A stretch of DNA of 64,000 nucleotides from Phenylobacterium sp. (GTDB taxonomy: Bacteria > Pseudomonadota > Alphaproteobacteria > Caulobacterales > Caulobacteraceae): contig NZ_PNLB01000017.1 in the NCBI RefSeq assembly GCF_013822795.1, forward strand, positions 55,653 through 119,652, read 5' to 3'. The notes beneath the pieces were generated by a model. It saw nothing but the letters and a program-made list of their open reading frames with translations. It was not told where the DNA came from and did not search any database. Position 1 is the first letter of the stretch, and each line of letters starts with the position of its first letter. Made by a program: the position numbers and the translations under genes. Below are positions 7,597 to 16,678 of this stretch, one piece after another.

Positions 7597-9188
7597 GCGG
7601 CCTCCGAGGCGATGGCGGTGGCGCGGGCCTTGCGCTTGGGCTTGGCTGCCGGCTTGTAGCGGGCCGCTTTCCAGCCGCAGAAGGCCAGCAGCGCGCCCAG
7701 CGCCACCAGGGTCAGGTCGAAGGCGACCATCGCCCAGTCGCCGCGCATGGCGTTGGCGAAGAGGTTGCGTTGCGGCGTGGTGACGGCGCTGACGATCGGC
7801 AACGCCGCGACCATGACCGCGGCTAGGCCCAGGGTCTCCATCCAGGCTTTCTTGCTGGGCCGCAGGCAGGCGTAGAGGATCATCCCGCCCCAGAGGATGA
7901 ACATGCTGTGCACCTCCCAGGGCGAGCGATTGGCCATCTCGGCCGGCAGCAGGCGGTTGGCCCACAGCATGGCGGCCATGCCGGCCGGGACCCCGGCGAT
8001 CGTCCCGATGTTCAGCTTCTCGACCAGGCGGAAGCCGAAGTGCGGGCGTTCGGGATCGGGCAGCTTCTGGCGGCGGGCCACCGACCACAGCACCAGGCCC
8101 GTGCCGACCATGGCGCAGCCGGCCAGGCTGCAGAGGAAGTAGACCCAGCGCAGCACCGGCTCGGCGAAGCGGCCCATGTGCAGCCCGTACATCGCCCCGG
8201 CCGTGACGTTGGCCGGACCTGGCTCCGGCGAGCGCGACAGCAGCTTGCCGTTGGCGTCGAAGGTCAGCGAGCCGCCGCGGTACGACAGCTTGTCGCCTGA
8301 GTGCCGGGTCACCTCGATACGGGCCGACGCGTCGCCGGGATTGCTGACATTGATGATCCAGGGCCGGCCGCCGCCCCAAGCCTTGGAGGCTTCGTCGAGC
8401 ACCTTGGGCAGGGGCGCAAGCGGGGAGGGCACGCCGCTGCGCTCGACCTCCTCGGCGCGCGGGAACACGGCTTTGAAGTAGGCGTCGTCGGAGGTGTAGT
8501 TCGCGAGCACGCCCCAGGGCATGTAGAGCGCCATCAGCGTGACCAACCCCGTGTAGGTGATCATCGCGTGGAACGGCAGCGCCAGCACCGCGGTCATGTT
8601 GTGGGCGTCCAGCCACGAGCGCTGCGCCGCCTTGGTCGGCCGAAACGTGAAGAAGTCTTTGAAAATGCGCTTGTGGGTGATCACCCCGGAGACGATCGCC
8701 ACCAGCATGAACATCGCGCAGAGGCCGGCGAACCAGCGGCCCCAGATGACCGGCAGGTAGTGCATCTGGAAATGGAAGCGGTAGAAGAACTCGCCGCCGC
8801 GGGTGTCGCGCGGCTTGACCACCTCGCCGGTGACCGCGTCTAGGGTCGCCTGGGTGTCGCGGTTGCGGCCGCGGCGGCGCGGCTTTTCCTCTTCGCCCGG
8901 CTTGGGTTGCGGCTGCCAGGATACGTTCGCCGTCGCCTGGCGCTCGTTGGGCAGGGTGATCGACCAGCTCTTGGCGTCCGGCGCGACCTTCGACAGGTAC
9001 GCCGCCGCGCCGGCCGCGGCGATGTGATAGTCCGCCGGCATGCCGGTTTCCGGCTCCATCCAGCGGGTGATCTCGGGGCGGAAGTAGGTCGCCGTTCCGG
9101 TCAGGAACATCGCCAGCAGCACCCAGCCGACCAGCAGGCCGCTCCAGGTGTGCAGCCAGGCCATCGATTGGCGGAAGGACCCGTTCAT
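7593..9188 (-). CDS. PepSY-associated TM protein (PiuB-like, iron reductase-type)
   Basis: 531-residue inner-membrane protein. The first membrane helix follows MNGSFRQSMAWLHTWSG, a typical PepSY_TM start with a conserved His. A periplasmic PepSY-like region follows, then further helices near 195-215, 245-270, 365-390 and several C-terminal ones. Several His residues lie in or near helices, as expected for haem-binding reductases. Family members act in ferri-siderophore utilisation, probably reducing or dissociating iron in the periplasm. A Lys/Arg-rich stretch (GEEEKPRRRGRNRD) lies in the periplasmic part. Start ATG 9188 is favoured over upstream in-frame codons because it starts at the conserved N-terminus and overlaps the DUF3649 stop by 4 nt. 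Confidence 0.87.
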   Translation of the reverse strand: MNGSFRQSMAWLHTWSGLLVGWVLLAMFLTGTATYFRPEITRWMEPETGMPADYHIAAAGAAAYLSKVAPDAKSWSITLPNERQATANVSWQPQPKPGEEEKPRRRGRNRDTQATLDAVTGEVVKPRDTRGGEFFYRFHFQMHYLPVIWGRWFAGLCAMFMLVAIVSGVITHKRIFKDFFTFRPTKAAQRSWLDAHNMTAVLALPFHAMITYTGLVTLMALYMPWGVLANYTSDDAYFKAVFPRAEEVERSGVPSPLAPLPKVLDEASKAWGGGRPWIINVSNPGDASARIEVTRHSGDKLSYRGGSLTFDANGKLLSRSPEPGPANVTAGAMYGLHMGRFAEPVLRWVYFLCSLAGCAMVGTGLVLWSVARRQKLPDPERPHFGFRLVEKLNIGTIAGVPAGMAAMLWANRLLPAEMANRSPWEVHSMFILWGGMILYACLRPSKKAWMETLGLAAVMVAALPIVSAVTTPQRNLFANAMRGDWAMVAFDLTLVALGALLAFCGWKAARYKPAAKPKRKARATAIASEAA

Positions 9189-9529
9189 AGCCGCGGCTCC
9201 ACGATCAGCGAGATCCACAGGACCGCGCCCAGCGCCGCGCAGCCGGCAGCCAGGCCCAGCCACACGCGCCAGGTCTTCGGGTCGGCGAAGGCCCAGACGA
9301 CCACGGTGGTGTAGACGGCGAACGACAGCAGGGTGGCGGCGATGGTCGCTTCCTCCGGCCCGCCCGGCAGCAACCGGGCGAGCACGGCGGTCGAGAGCGC
9401 CGCGAAGACGTAGCCGACGACGATGGCCGCGACGGCTCTGGCGGCCACGTCCAGCCGCTGGCGCACGGTGGGGCCCTTCGGCCCCTTGCGCTTGGCCGCC
9501 GCCGGCGGCGCGGTCTGCGCGACGCTCAT
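9185..9529 (-). CDS. DUF3649 membrane protein of siderophore operon
   Basis: 114 residues with a basic N-terminus and three hydrophobic segments (around 31-50, 64-82 and 89-108). Length and the conserved pattern with PepSY and DUF3325 neighbours identify it as DUF3649. It starts 2 bp after the receptor gene and overlaps the PepSY gene by 4 nt, so it is part of one transcript. Function is not established. Confidence 0.75.
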   Translation of the reverse strand: MSVAQTAPPAAAKRKGPKGPTVRQRLDVAARAVAAIVVGYVFAALSTAVLARLLPGGPEEATIAATLLSFAVYTTVVVWAFADPKTWRVWLGLAAGCAALGAVLWISLIVEPRL

Positions 9530-9531
9530 GC

Positions 9532-11751
9532 TCAGAACGCCGCCCGCAGGGTCAGCGTCACCTTGCGCGGCTCGCCGTAGTAGCCGCCGTTGTAGAAGCC
9601 GACACGGCGGTAGTAGGTCTCGTCGAACAGGTTATCGACATTGAGCGTGGCGCTGAGCTTCTCGTTGAAGCGGTAGCGGGCCATCAGGCTGGCGAGGATG
9701 TACGAACCCTGCGAGACGTTGGTCCGCAGCAGCGGCGGGTTGGTCCCCGGCGCGCTGGTGTTGCCCGGAACCGGGATGCTGGCGAGGGTGTAGATCTCGC
9801 TCTGCCAGTTCAGGCCGCCGCCGATCGTCAGTCCTTCGAACCGGCCGGACAGGTCGTAGCTGGTCTGGATGCGGGCGATGTTGCGCGGGTTGAGGGTGTT
9901 GATCCGCACCTTCGCCGCGCTCTCGGTGTAGGCGTAGGTGTAGCCGCCGGCCACGCGCCAGCGCGGGGTCAGCTGGCCGGTGATCTCGGCCTCGAAGCCG
10001 CGGGTCTCGGCGCCCGTCACCGCGCGGTAGGCGGTGCTGCCGTCCGGCAGCAGGAAGCCGTCGGGCACGGTCGGATCGACCTCGGCCAGATTGTCCTGCT
10101 GGACGTAGAAGCCGACCACGGCGGCGTAGAGCTGGCCGTCGAAGAACTCGCCCTTCAGGCCGCCTTCGTAGTTGGCGCCGATGACCGGCGGCAACTGGTC
10201 GTTGTTCTTGTCCTTGTTGCTCTGCGGCTTGAACAGGTCCGAGTAGCTGACATAGGCCGAGATCTGCGAGGTGATGTCGAAGATCGCCCCGAAGTACGGG
10301 GTGACCTTGTCCTCGGAGTAGGCGTTGGCCGTCCGGTCGTAGACGCCGGACAGCTTGTAGCGGTCGCTCTGGGTCTCGTACTGGCTGCTGCGGGCGCCGA
10401 CGATGATCTTCAGCCGGTCGGTCGGGTTGAGGCGCACCGCGCCGTAGACGCCGGTCTCCTTGATGCGGTCGATCTGGGCCGGGGTGCCGTAGCGCAGCAG
10501 CACCGGCTCGGGAATGCGGCCATCCCAGGTGAAGATGTTCGGGATGGTCATCGCATAGGGGCGCTTCGAGGCGTCGATCGAGTCGTTCAGCGTCGTGCCG
10601 TCGCGGTCGTAGCCGTTGGCGCCGATGACCAGCTCATGCTTGCGGCCGAACAGCTCGAGCGGGCCGCTGGCGTAAACGTCGAACGCGGTCTCTTCCTGCT
10701 CGTAGACATTGAAGTAGTCGGCGACGGTCAGGCCGCTGCCGTTGTTCGGGTCCGGATAGCCGCCGAAGCCGTAGTAGAGCTTGGCCGTGGAATCGCTGTC
10801 GCGCTTGTTGTAGGCGGCGCGGAACTTCCAATCGCCCGGCAGGTCCTGTTCCAGCACCGCATAGTAGTTGGTGCTGTTGCGGTCCCAGGTGCTCCAGCGC
10901 GCGGCGGCGTTGTAGGAGCGGTCGAAGCTGGTCGGCGAACCGTCACGGTAATAGAGCGGCGTGGTGCCCCAGGTCGTGCCCTTCGGCGTCACCTCGGTGT
11001 AGTCGACGCCGACCCGCACCAGGGTGCTGTCGGTGATGTCAGCTTCGATCACCGCCAGGCCGATCTTCTTCTTCTCCTCGTAGAAGTCGATGTACGATTC
11101 CCGGTCCTCGAAGGCGCCGGCGATGCGCGCGCGCACCCGGCCGTCGGCGAAGATCGGGCCCGAGACGTCGGCCTCGATGCGGCCTCGGTTCCAGCTGCCG
11201 GCCACGGCGGCGACCGAGGCGGCGAAGTCGTGGGTCGGGGCTTTGCGCAGCAGGTTGACCGTCGCCGACGGGTCGCCCGAGCCGGTGACCAGACCGGTGG
11301 CGCCGCGCACGACCTCGACGCGGTCATAGAGGACGGTGTCGCCCATCACGCTGTTGCCCGACGAATAGGCCGTCGGCACGCCGTCGAGCTGGAAGTTGGA
11401 GATCGAGAAGCCGCGCGAGGTGAAGTTCACGCGGTTGGAGTCGTTCTCCTGCACCGTGATGCCGGTGGTCTGTTCCAGCACGTTGGCCACGGTGACCAAC
11501 CCGAAGTCGTCCATGCGTTCGCGGGTGATGACGGTCACCGACTGCGGCGTCTCGCGCAGCGACAGCGGCAGCTTGGCGGCCGACTCGGTGATCTTGGCCC
11601 CATAGCCCTCCTTGACGCCGGCGACGACCACGCCCTCGACGGTGGCGTCGGCGGTCGCATCGTCGGCGAACGCAGGCGTGGTCAGGGCGGTGCCCGACAA
11701 CAGGACCATGGCCAAGGCGGCCGGGCGGAACTTGGAACGCGTACTGGACAA
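9532..11751 (-). CDS. TonB-dependent siderophore receptor (FhuE/FpvA-like)
   Basis: 739-residue outer-membrane receptor. A signal peptide ends at AFA-DD (about residue 29). The plug carries LPLSLRETPQSVTVITRERM, VANVLEQTTGITVQ and RVEVVRGATGLVTGSGDPSA, the signature of ferric-siderophore receptors rather than sugar- or vitamin-type ones. The 22-strand barrel ends with a terminal Phe (TLTLRAAF). It heads a tight minus-strand operon with DUF3649, PepSY, DUF3325 and FNR. A candidate Fur box lies about 75-100 bp upstream. It resembles coprogen/ferri-rhodotorulate or pyoverdine-type receptors; the exact ligand cannot be read from sequence. Confidence 0.92.
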   Translation of the reverse strand: MSSTRSKFRPAALAMVLLSGTALTTPAFADDATADATVEGVVVAGVKEGYGAKITESAAKLPLSLRETPQSVTVITRERMDDFGLVTVANVLEQTTGITVQENDSNRVNFTSRGFSISNFQLDGVPTAYSSGNSVMGDTVLYDRVEVVRGATGLVTGSGDPSATVNLLRKAPTHDFAASVAAVAGSWNRGRIEADVSGPIFADGRVRARIAGAFEDRESYIDFYEEKKKIGLAVIEADITDSTLVRVGVDYTEVTPKGTTWGTTPLYYRDGSPTSFDRSYNAAARWSTWDRNSTNYYAVLEQDLPGDWKFRAAYNKRDSDSTAKLYYGFGGYPDPNNGSGLTVADYFNVYEQEETAFDVYASGPLELFGRKHELVIGANGYDRDGTTLNDSIDASKRPYAMTIPNIFTWDGRIPEPVLLRYGTPAQIDRIKETGVYGAVRLNPTDRLKIIVGARSSQYETQSDRYKLSGVYDRTANAYSEDKVTPYFGAIFDITSQISAYVSYSDLFKPQSNKDKNNDQLPPVIGANYEGGLKGEFFDGQLYAAVVGFYVQQDNLAEVDPTVPDGFLLPDGSTAYRAVTGAETRGFEAEITGQLTPRWRVAGGYTYAYTESAAKVRINTLNPRNIARIQTSYDLSGRFEGLTIGGGLNWQSEIYTLASIPVPGNTSAPGTNPPLLRTNVSQGSYILASLMARYRFNEKLSATLNVDNLFDETYYRRVGFYNGGYYGEPRKVTLTLRAAF

Positions 11752-11824
11752 CGACTACCCCCGTTACTGGCCGCTCAAGGCGGCGGCTGTTTTCGGGGGG
11801 CGGCGTAAGCGCCCACGCTTCTAG

Positions 11825-11853
11825 TTGCAAGCGATTCTTAGTTTCATTCGCAA
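11825..11853. promoter_or_regulatory. candidate Fur-type operator
   Basis: An AT-rich imperfect dyad, TTGCAAGCGATTC...TTTCATTCGCAA, carries GATT and CATT cores between outer TTGC/GCAA arms, as in bacterial Fur boxes. It lies upstream of the siderophore receptor start at 11751 and just past the stop of the convergent-side methyltransferase gene. Iron repression is the expected regulation; this is inferred from sequence likeness only. Confidence 0.5.
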
Positions 11854-11868
11854 TCTTGGGTCGGCGGC

Positions 11869-12723
11869 TCAGCCGGACCGGGTCGCCGAAAGCCCGTACA
11901 TCAGCGGAATCCGCGGCATGTGATCGGGCGGCGCGAGCCGCCCGCCGCCGAGGTCGCGCATGCCCGCGAACCCGGCCCAACCGTTGGCGTAGGGGTACTC
12001 CTCGAGCCGCTCGATGGTCAGTCCGGCCTCGACCAGGGCGCTGACCACCTGGCCGATCCCCCAATAGAATTCGAAGGCCGGGTTCGGATTGCGGAAGTTC
12101 TCGACGCCGCGATGATAGGCGTCCAGCGCCAGGGTCTCGCGGGAATCGGCCACATAGTCGCCGACCCCGTCCGGTTCAGGGATCGCGCCGTCGACGAAGT
12201 AGTCGTGGCGTGGCGCCCACCGCGGGTCGAACACCATGGCGAAGGGGTGGAACTCGACCATGGCGAACCGTCCGCCCGGCGCCAGGACGCCGGCGACGCC
12301 GCGGGCCCAGGCCTTGAGGTCTGACAGCCAGCAGATCGTGCCATAGGAGGTGAACACCCGCTCGAACCTGCGTCCATCGGCCTGCGCCGCATCGAACCAG
12401 TCGAGCAGGTCGCTGCGCTCGAAATTCGCCGGCAGGCCGCTTTCGGCTGACAGCCGCTGGGCGAAGTTGATGGCCTCGTCGGAGATGTCGACCCCGGTCA
12501 CCTGCGCGCCCAGCCGCGCCAGGCTGACGCTGTCCTGGCCGGAATTGCACTGCAGGTGCAGCAGGCTGCGCCCGGCGATGTCGCCGAGCATGTCGAGCTC
12601 TTCCGGATAGAGCGTCGAGCCGCCGGCGCGGAAGTACGCCGCCTGGTCGCCCTTATGGCTGTTGTGGGCGCGGGTGGCCTCGTTCCAGGAGAGGCGATTG
12701 GCTTCGTGCAGGTCGCGTTGCAT
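11869..12723 (-). CDS. class I SAM-dependent methyltransferase
   Basis: 284-residue cytosolic methyltransferase. Motif I is LLHLQCNSGQDSVSLARLGA, a GxG-variant with Asn-Ser-Gly, followed by VTGVDIS (acidic end of strand beta2) and LAPGGRFAMVEFHPF. The N-terminus (NRLSWNEATRAHNSHK) matches a family often annotated as SAM methyltransferases of unknown substrate. Start ATG 12723 has a GGAG 9 nt upstream; an in-frame GTG at 12738 would add five residues. It follows the copper operon and a broken methyltransferase on the same strand, but a shared transcript is uncertain. Confidence 0.8.
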   Translation of the reverse strand: MQRDLHEANRLSWNEATRAHNSHKGDQAAYFRAGGSTLYPEELDMLGDIAGRSLLHLQCNSGQDSVSLARLGAQVTGVDISDEAINFAQRLSAESGLPANFERSDLLDWFDAAQADGRRFERVFTSYGTICWLSDLKAWARGVAGVLAPGGRFAMVEFHPFAMVFDPRWAPRHDYFVDGAIPEPDGVGDYVADSRETLALDAYHRGVENFRNPNPAFEFYWGIGQVVSALVEAGLTIERLEEYPYANGWAGFAGMRDLGGGRLAPPDHMPRIPLMYGLSATRSG

Positions 12724-12769
12724 GGTGTATTTCTCCACCGCCTCGGTGCAGCTTCGATGGAGGCCGCGT

Positions 12770-13425
12770 TCAGCCTCGTCGGGTCGACAGATACGCGCAG
12801 TAGCCCAGCGCTTGGTAGAGCCGGATCGGCTCGTCGAAACCCGCCGCGTCCAGCAGCTCGCTCAGCCTGGGCTCGTTGATCGGATGGAACTCGGCGGCCA
12901 TGCGCTGCTCGGCCTTCGCCAACAGAGCAGGATCGAGCCCGGCCCCGGCGAGCCAGGCGCGATAGACCCCATGTGGTGCGACCTGGACCATCAGGTCGGC
13001 GCAGGCCAGCAGCCCACCAATCTTCAGCCGTGCGCTCACGTCGGCCAGGAAGCCGAGCCGCGCGCCGTCGTCGGGAAGGAAGTGGCCCACCAGCACTGCG
13101 GTCGCTGCGTCGAAGCCATCTTGAGATCGGCGGCGTAGCCGACATGAAACCGCACCCGCGATTCAACTCCCGCCGCCCGCGCCCGGCCGCGGGCCAGCGC
13201 GATCATGTCAGGCTCCGGGTCCAGCGCCGTGAACATCCAGCCTGGCGCGGCGCGCGCCAGGGCCAGCAGGTCCTCGCCGTCGCCGGCGCCGACTACCAGC
13301 ACCTTGGCCGCGGACGGCAAGCTGGCCAGCAGGGCTGCGGCGATCACCTCGTGCATCGCCTCATAGCCGGGAACGCGCGTGCGGATCTTGGCGGCGTAGG
13401 CCTGCGCCTCAGGCCCCGTGAACAT
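12770..13425 (-). pseudogene. frameshifted class I methyltransferase
   Basis: Two minus-strand frames make one methyltransferase. The first (13425 down to about 13120) has motif I VLVVGAGDGEDLLAL and ALDPEPDMI. The second (from about 13120 to 12770) continues with AVLVGHFLPDDGARLGFL and ends SELLDAAGFDEP...QALGYCAYLSTRRG. Restoring one base in the GATCT-CAAG stretch (plus-strand 13119-13126) joins them as ...DGFDAATAVLVGHFLPDD..., a typical family sequence of about 218 residues. Either the gene is inactivated by a 1-nt deletion or the assembly has an indel. It overlaps the end of cueR by 17 nt, so it belongs to the copper operon by position. Confidence 0.72.
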
Positions 13426-13852
13426 GCGCCCTCCGAGCCTTCGGCCTTGGCTCGGACGGCAGCGCGCCCTGGGTCAGGTCGGCCAGGATCGGGCAGTCGG
13501 GCCGGTCGTCACCGGCGCAGCAGTGCGACAGGTGGCGCAGGGTGTCGGCCATGGCCTGCATCTCGGCGATGCGGGCGTCGAGGTCGGCCAGGTGCCGGTC
13601 GGCGATCGCCTTGACCTCGCGGCTGGGCCGCCCGCGGTCGCGCCACAGCGACAGCAGTTGGGTGATCTCCGGCATCGAGAAGCCGAGCGAGCGGGCGCGG
13701 CGGATGAAGCGCAGCTCGTTGATCTCGCGCTCGTCGTACTCGCGGTAGTTGGCGTCGGTGCGCGCCGAGGGCCGCACCAACCCGATCTCGTCGTAGTAAC
13801 GGATCATCTTGGTGCTCACGCCGGACGCCTTGGAGGCCTGGCCGATGTTCAT
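13409..13852 (-). CDS. cueR: CueR-type copper-responsive MerR regulator
   Basis: 147-residue activator. The N-terminal winged helix-turn-helix reads MNIGQASKASGVSTKMIRYY. A dimerisation helix follows, then a metal-binding loop with C112 and C120 in CCAGDDRPDC, the same two positions used by E. coli CueR for Cu(I)/Ag(I). A His/Ala-rich tail follows. It lies 11 bp after copA on the same strand, so it is co-transcribed and autoregulated through the copA promoter. Two fitting operators are seen at 16372-16448. Confidence 0.93.
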   Translation of the reverse strand: MNIGQASKASGVSTKMIRYYDEIGLVRPSARTDANYREYDEREINELRFIRRARSLGFSMPEITQLLSLWRDRGRPSREVKAIADRHLADLDARIAEMQAMADTLRHLSHCCAGDDRPDCPILADLTQGALPSEPRPKARRAHVHGA

Positions 13853-13863
13853 GGGGATCTCCC

Positions 13864-16341
13864 TTATGCCGCGACCGGAGGCCGGAAGGCCTTCAGCCGC
13901 AGGGCGTTGGTGAGGACGCTGACGCTCGACAGCGCCATGGCGCCGGCCGCCACCATCGGCGACAGCAACAGGCCGAAGGTCGGGAAGAGCACGCCGGCCG
14001 CCACCGGGATCAGGATGACGTTGTAGCCGAACGCCCAGACCAGGTTTTGCTGGATGTTGCTCATCACCGCCCGGCTCAGCGACGCAGCGGTCGCCACCGC
14101 CCGCAGATCGCTGCGCATCAGCACCACGTCGGCGCTTTCGATGGCGACGTCGGTGCCCGCGCCCATCGCGATCCCGACGTCGGCCGCGGCCAGGGCCGGG
14201 GCGTCGTTGACCCCGTCGCCGACGAAGGCGATGGCCCCGAACCGCTCCCGCAGCGCCTTGATGGCCGCGACCTTGCCGTCGGGCAGCACCTCGGCCTCGA
14301 CCTCGTCCAGGCCGAGCTTGGCGGCCGCCGCGCGGGCGGTGTGGGCGTTGTCGCCGGTGATCATCGCCACCTTCAGCCCCATGGCGTGCAGGGCGGCCAG
14401 CGCCTCCGGCGTCGTCGGCTTGATCGGGTCGGCCACCGCCAGCACCGCGGCGAGCTTGCCGTCGATGGCGACATAGAGCGGGCTCTTGGCCTCCGACCCC
14501 AGCCGCGCGGCGGTGTCGCTGAACACGCCGACGTCGAGGCCGAGCTTGGTCATGAAGCGGTCCGCTCCGACCTGCACCAGCTTGCCGCCAGCGCGGGCTT
14601 GGGCCCCGAAGCCGGGAACGGCCTCGAACGCCTGCGGGTCGGCGACGCTCAGCCCCTTGGTCTTGGCCGCCTCGACGATGGCCTCGGCGATCGGGTGCTC
14701 CGAACGGCTCTCCACCGCGGCGGTCAGGGCCAGGACTTCGTCCTCGTCGAAGTCGCTCGCGGTCTGCAGGTCGGTGAGGGCAGGGCGGCCCTCGGTCAGA
14801 GTGCCGGTCTTGTCGAAGGCCACGACCTTGACGTCGCGCAGCGCCTGCAGCGCCTCGCCGCGCCGGAACAGCACGCCGAGTTCGGCGGCCTTGCCGGTGC
14901 CGACCATGATCGAGGTCGGGGTCGCCAGGCCCATGGCGCACGGGCAGGCGATGATCAGGACGGCCACGGCGTTGACCAGGGCGAAGGCGAGCGCCGGGCT
15001 CGGCCCGAACACCATCCAGGCGGCGAAGGTCAGCAGTGCTGCGGCGATCACCGCCGGCACGAACCAGGCGGTGACCTTGTCGACCGTCGCCTGGATCGGC
15101 AGCTTCGAGCCCTGCGCGGCTTCGACCATGCGCACGATCTGCGCCAGCATGGTTTCGGAGCCGACCTTGGTGGCGCGGAACTGGAAGGCGCCGGTCTTGT
15201 TGACGGTGCCGCCGACGACGGTGTCGCCGGCCTTCTTCTCGACCGGGATCGGCTCGCCGGTGATCATCGATTCGTCGACGAAAGAGCCGCCGTCGATGAC
15301 CTCGCCGTCGACGGCGATGCGCTCGCCCGGACGGACCACGACCGCGTCGCCGGCCACGACCTCGGCGATCGGAACCTCGACCGCCTCGCCGCCGCGCAGC
15401 ACGCGGGCGGTCTTGGCCTGCAGGGTCATCAGCCGCTTGATCGCCTCGCTGGTGCGGCCCTTGGCCTGGGCCTCGAACAGCCGGCCCAGCAGGATCAGGG
15501 TCACGATGACCGCGGCGGCTTCGTAGTAGACGTGGTCGGCGCCGGCCGGCAGCAGGGACGGGACGAAGGTCGCCACCGCCGAATAGGCGAAGGCGGCGCT
15601 GGTTCCCAGCACCACCAGCGAGTTCATGTCCGGCGTGCGGCGGATCAGGTTCGGCACGCCCTTGCGGAAGAACCGCAGGCCCGGCCCGAACAACACGATC
15701 GCGGCCAGCACGAAGCTGATCAGCCGCCAGGGCTGCTCGCCGATGCTCGCCGCCAGCCAGTGGTGGACGCCGGGAATGAAGTGGCGGCCCATCTCGATCA
15801 CGAACAGCGGCAGAGTGCCGGCCGCGGCGACCGCGACGGCGCGCTTCAGCCCGGTGATCTCGGTCTCGCGGGCCTCGCGTTCGCGGTCGGCCAGGTCCGG
15901 GGCGGCGGCCGGGTCGATCTCCTGGGCGCCATAGCCGATGGCCTCGACGGCGGCGATCATCTGGGCGGTTTCGGCGCCGCCGGCCAGGGCGCGGACCTGC
16001 GCTCGCTCGGTCGCCAGGTTCACCTGCGCGTCCAGCACGCCGGGCACCGACTTCAGCGCCTTCTCGACCTTGGCCACGCAGGACGCGCAGGTCATGCCCT
16101 CGATCTTGAGGTCGACGGTGCGGTCGAGCGGTTCGTAGCCGGCCTTGCGGATCGCCTCGACCACGGCGGCGGTGTCGCCCTCCGGGGTCAGCTCCACATG
16201 CGCCCGCTCGGCGGCGAGATTGACGCTGGCGGCGGCGACGCCCGGCACGGCGGCGATGGCTTTTTCCACGCGCCCGACGCACGAGGCGCAGGTCATCCCC
16301 AGCACGGGGATCTCCAGCGGCTTCAGGATGGTCTGCGACAT
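13864..16341 (-). CDS. copA: Cu(I)-exporting P1B-type ATPase
   Basis: 825-residue inner-membrane pump exporting cytoplasmic Cu(I)/Ag(I). It carries two N-terminal HMA domains with GMTCASC (C18/C21 and C85/C88). Eight membrane helices are expected, and helix 6 carries the transport motif CPC (466-468). Other marks are the TGEP actuator loop (361-364), the phosphorylation site D510 in DKTGT, the SEHP nucleotide-binding motif (547-550) and [10 protein letters not shown] near the end. Length is normal for bacterial CopA with two HMA domains. The promoter 30-60 bp upstream has the 19-bp spacer and dyad expected for CueR control. First gene of copA-cueR. Confidence 0.96.
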   Translation of the reverse strand: MSQTILKPLEIPVLGMTCASCVGRVEKAIAAVPGVAAASVNLAAERAHVELTPEGDTAAVVEAIRKAGYEPLDRTVDLKIEGMTCASCVAKVEKALKSVPGVLDAQVNLATERAQVRALAGGAETAQMIAAVEAIGYGAQEIDPAAAPDLADREREARETEITGLKRAVAVAAAGTLPLFVIEMGRHFIPGVHHWLAASIGEQPWRLISFVLAAIVLFGPGLRFFRKGVPNLIRRTPDMNSLVVLGTSAAFAYSAVATFVPSLLPAGADHVYYEAAAVIVTLILLGRLFEAQAKGRTSEAIKRLMTLQAKTARVLRGGEAVEVPIAEVVAGDAVVVRPGERIAVDGEVIDGGSFVDESMITGEPIPVEKKAGDTVVGGTVNKTGAFQFRATKVGSETMLAQIVRMVEAAQGSKLPIQATVDKVTAWFVPAVIAAALLTFAAWMVFGPSPALAFALVNAVAVLIIACPCAMGLATPTSIMVGTGKAAELGVLFRRGEALQALRDVKVVAFDKTGTLTEGRPALTDLQTASDFDEDEVLALTAAVESRSEHPIAEAIVEAAKTKGLSVADPQAFEAVPGFGAQARAGGKLVQVGADRFMTKLGLDVGVFSDTAARLGSEAKSPLYVAIDGKLAAVLAVADPIKPTTPEALAALHAMGLKVAMITGDNAHTARAAAAKLGLDEVEAEVLPDGKVAAIKALRERFGAIAFVGDGVNDAPALAAADVGIAMGAGTDVAIESADVVLMRSDLRAVATAASLSRAVMSNIQQNLVWAFGYNVILIPVAAGVLFPTFGLLLSPMVAAGAMALSSVSVLTNALRLKAFRPPVAA

Positions 16342-16371
16342 GACGGGCTCCTCGAACTTCGATGCCCGCCG

Positions 16372-16402
16372 TTCATGAACTCTCCCATCATGGGAGGGTC
16401 AA
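16372..16402 (-). promoter_or_regulatory. CueR-type promoter of copA
   Basis: On the minus strand TTGACC (16402-16397) and CATGAA (16377-16372) are separated by 19 bp. The spacer region carries the dyad ACTCTCCC-ATCAT-GGGAGGGT (16379-16399, plus-strand reading). MerR-family activators use such overlong spacers, untwisting the DNA when metal-bound. Confidence 0.8.
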
Positions 16403-16417
16403 GCGACGATTTTCGCG

Positions 16418-16448
16418 TTGACCTTCCCGTCGTGGGAAGGTGCAGAAC
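16418..16448 (+). promoter_or_regulatory. CueR-type promoter of the copper chaperone gene
   Basis: TTGACC (16418-16423) and CAGAAC (16443-16448) are separated by 19 bp, and the spacer region contains ACCTTCC-N7-GGAAGGT (16421-16441), very close to the known CueR operator. The start codon of the chaperone lies 33 bp downstream of the -10 element. This is a second operator in the same 140-bp divergent region, so each direction has its own site. Confidence 0.85.
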
Positions 16449-16480
16449 CGCTCCAGAGTGATCCCCGAGGAGCAAATCCG

Positions 16481-16675
16481 ATGATGAATTTCCAGGTTGA
16501 AGGCATGTCCTGCGGCCACTGCGTGCAGTCGGTGACCAAGGCCGTGCACGCCGTTGAACCCAAGGCCAAGGTCGCCGTCGACCTCGCGAGCGGCCGCGTC
16601 ACCGTCGAAGGCGGCGAGCGCGAGGCCGTGGCGCAGGCGATCAAGGACGCCGGCTACAGCGTCGCGGCGGCCTGA
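16481..16675 (+). CDS. copZ: CopZ-like copper chaperone (single HMA domain)
   Basis: 64-residue cytosolic HMA protein with the metal site GMSCGHC (C11, C14) and the usual beta-alpha-beta-beta-alpha-beta pattern ending DAGYSV. It probably delivers Cu(I) to CopA. The start ATG 16481 has a GAGGAG 7-8 nt upstream and gives the standard single-domain length; an upstream in-frame extension would start inside the promoter. It is transcribed divergently from copA-cueR under its own CueR-type promoter. Confidence 0.92.
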   Translation: MMNFQVEGMSCGHCVQSVTKAVHAVEPKAKVAVDLASGRVTVEGGEREAVAQAIKDAGYSVAAA

Positions 16676-16678
16676 CCG

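Noticed and set aside
9148..11808. 886-residue plus-strand frame over the siderophore receptor operon
   Set aside because: It covers two well-supported minus-strand genes and has no domain motif; a high-GC shadow.
13409..16282. 957-residue minus-strand frame across copA and cueR
   Set aside because: Only its last 147 codons are real (CueR). The rest is the wrong frame of copA.
14047..16461. 804-residue plus-strand frame opposite copA
   Set aside because: Antisense shadow without motifs; copA carries all P-type ATPase signatures.
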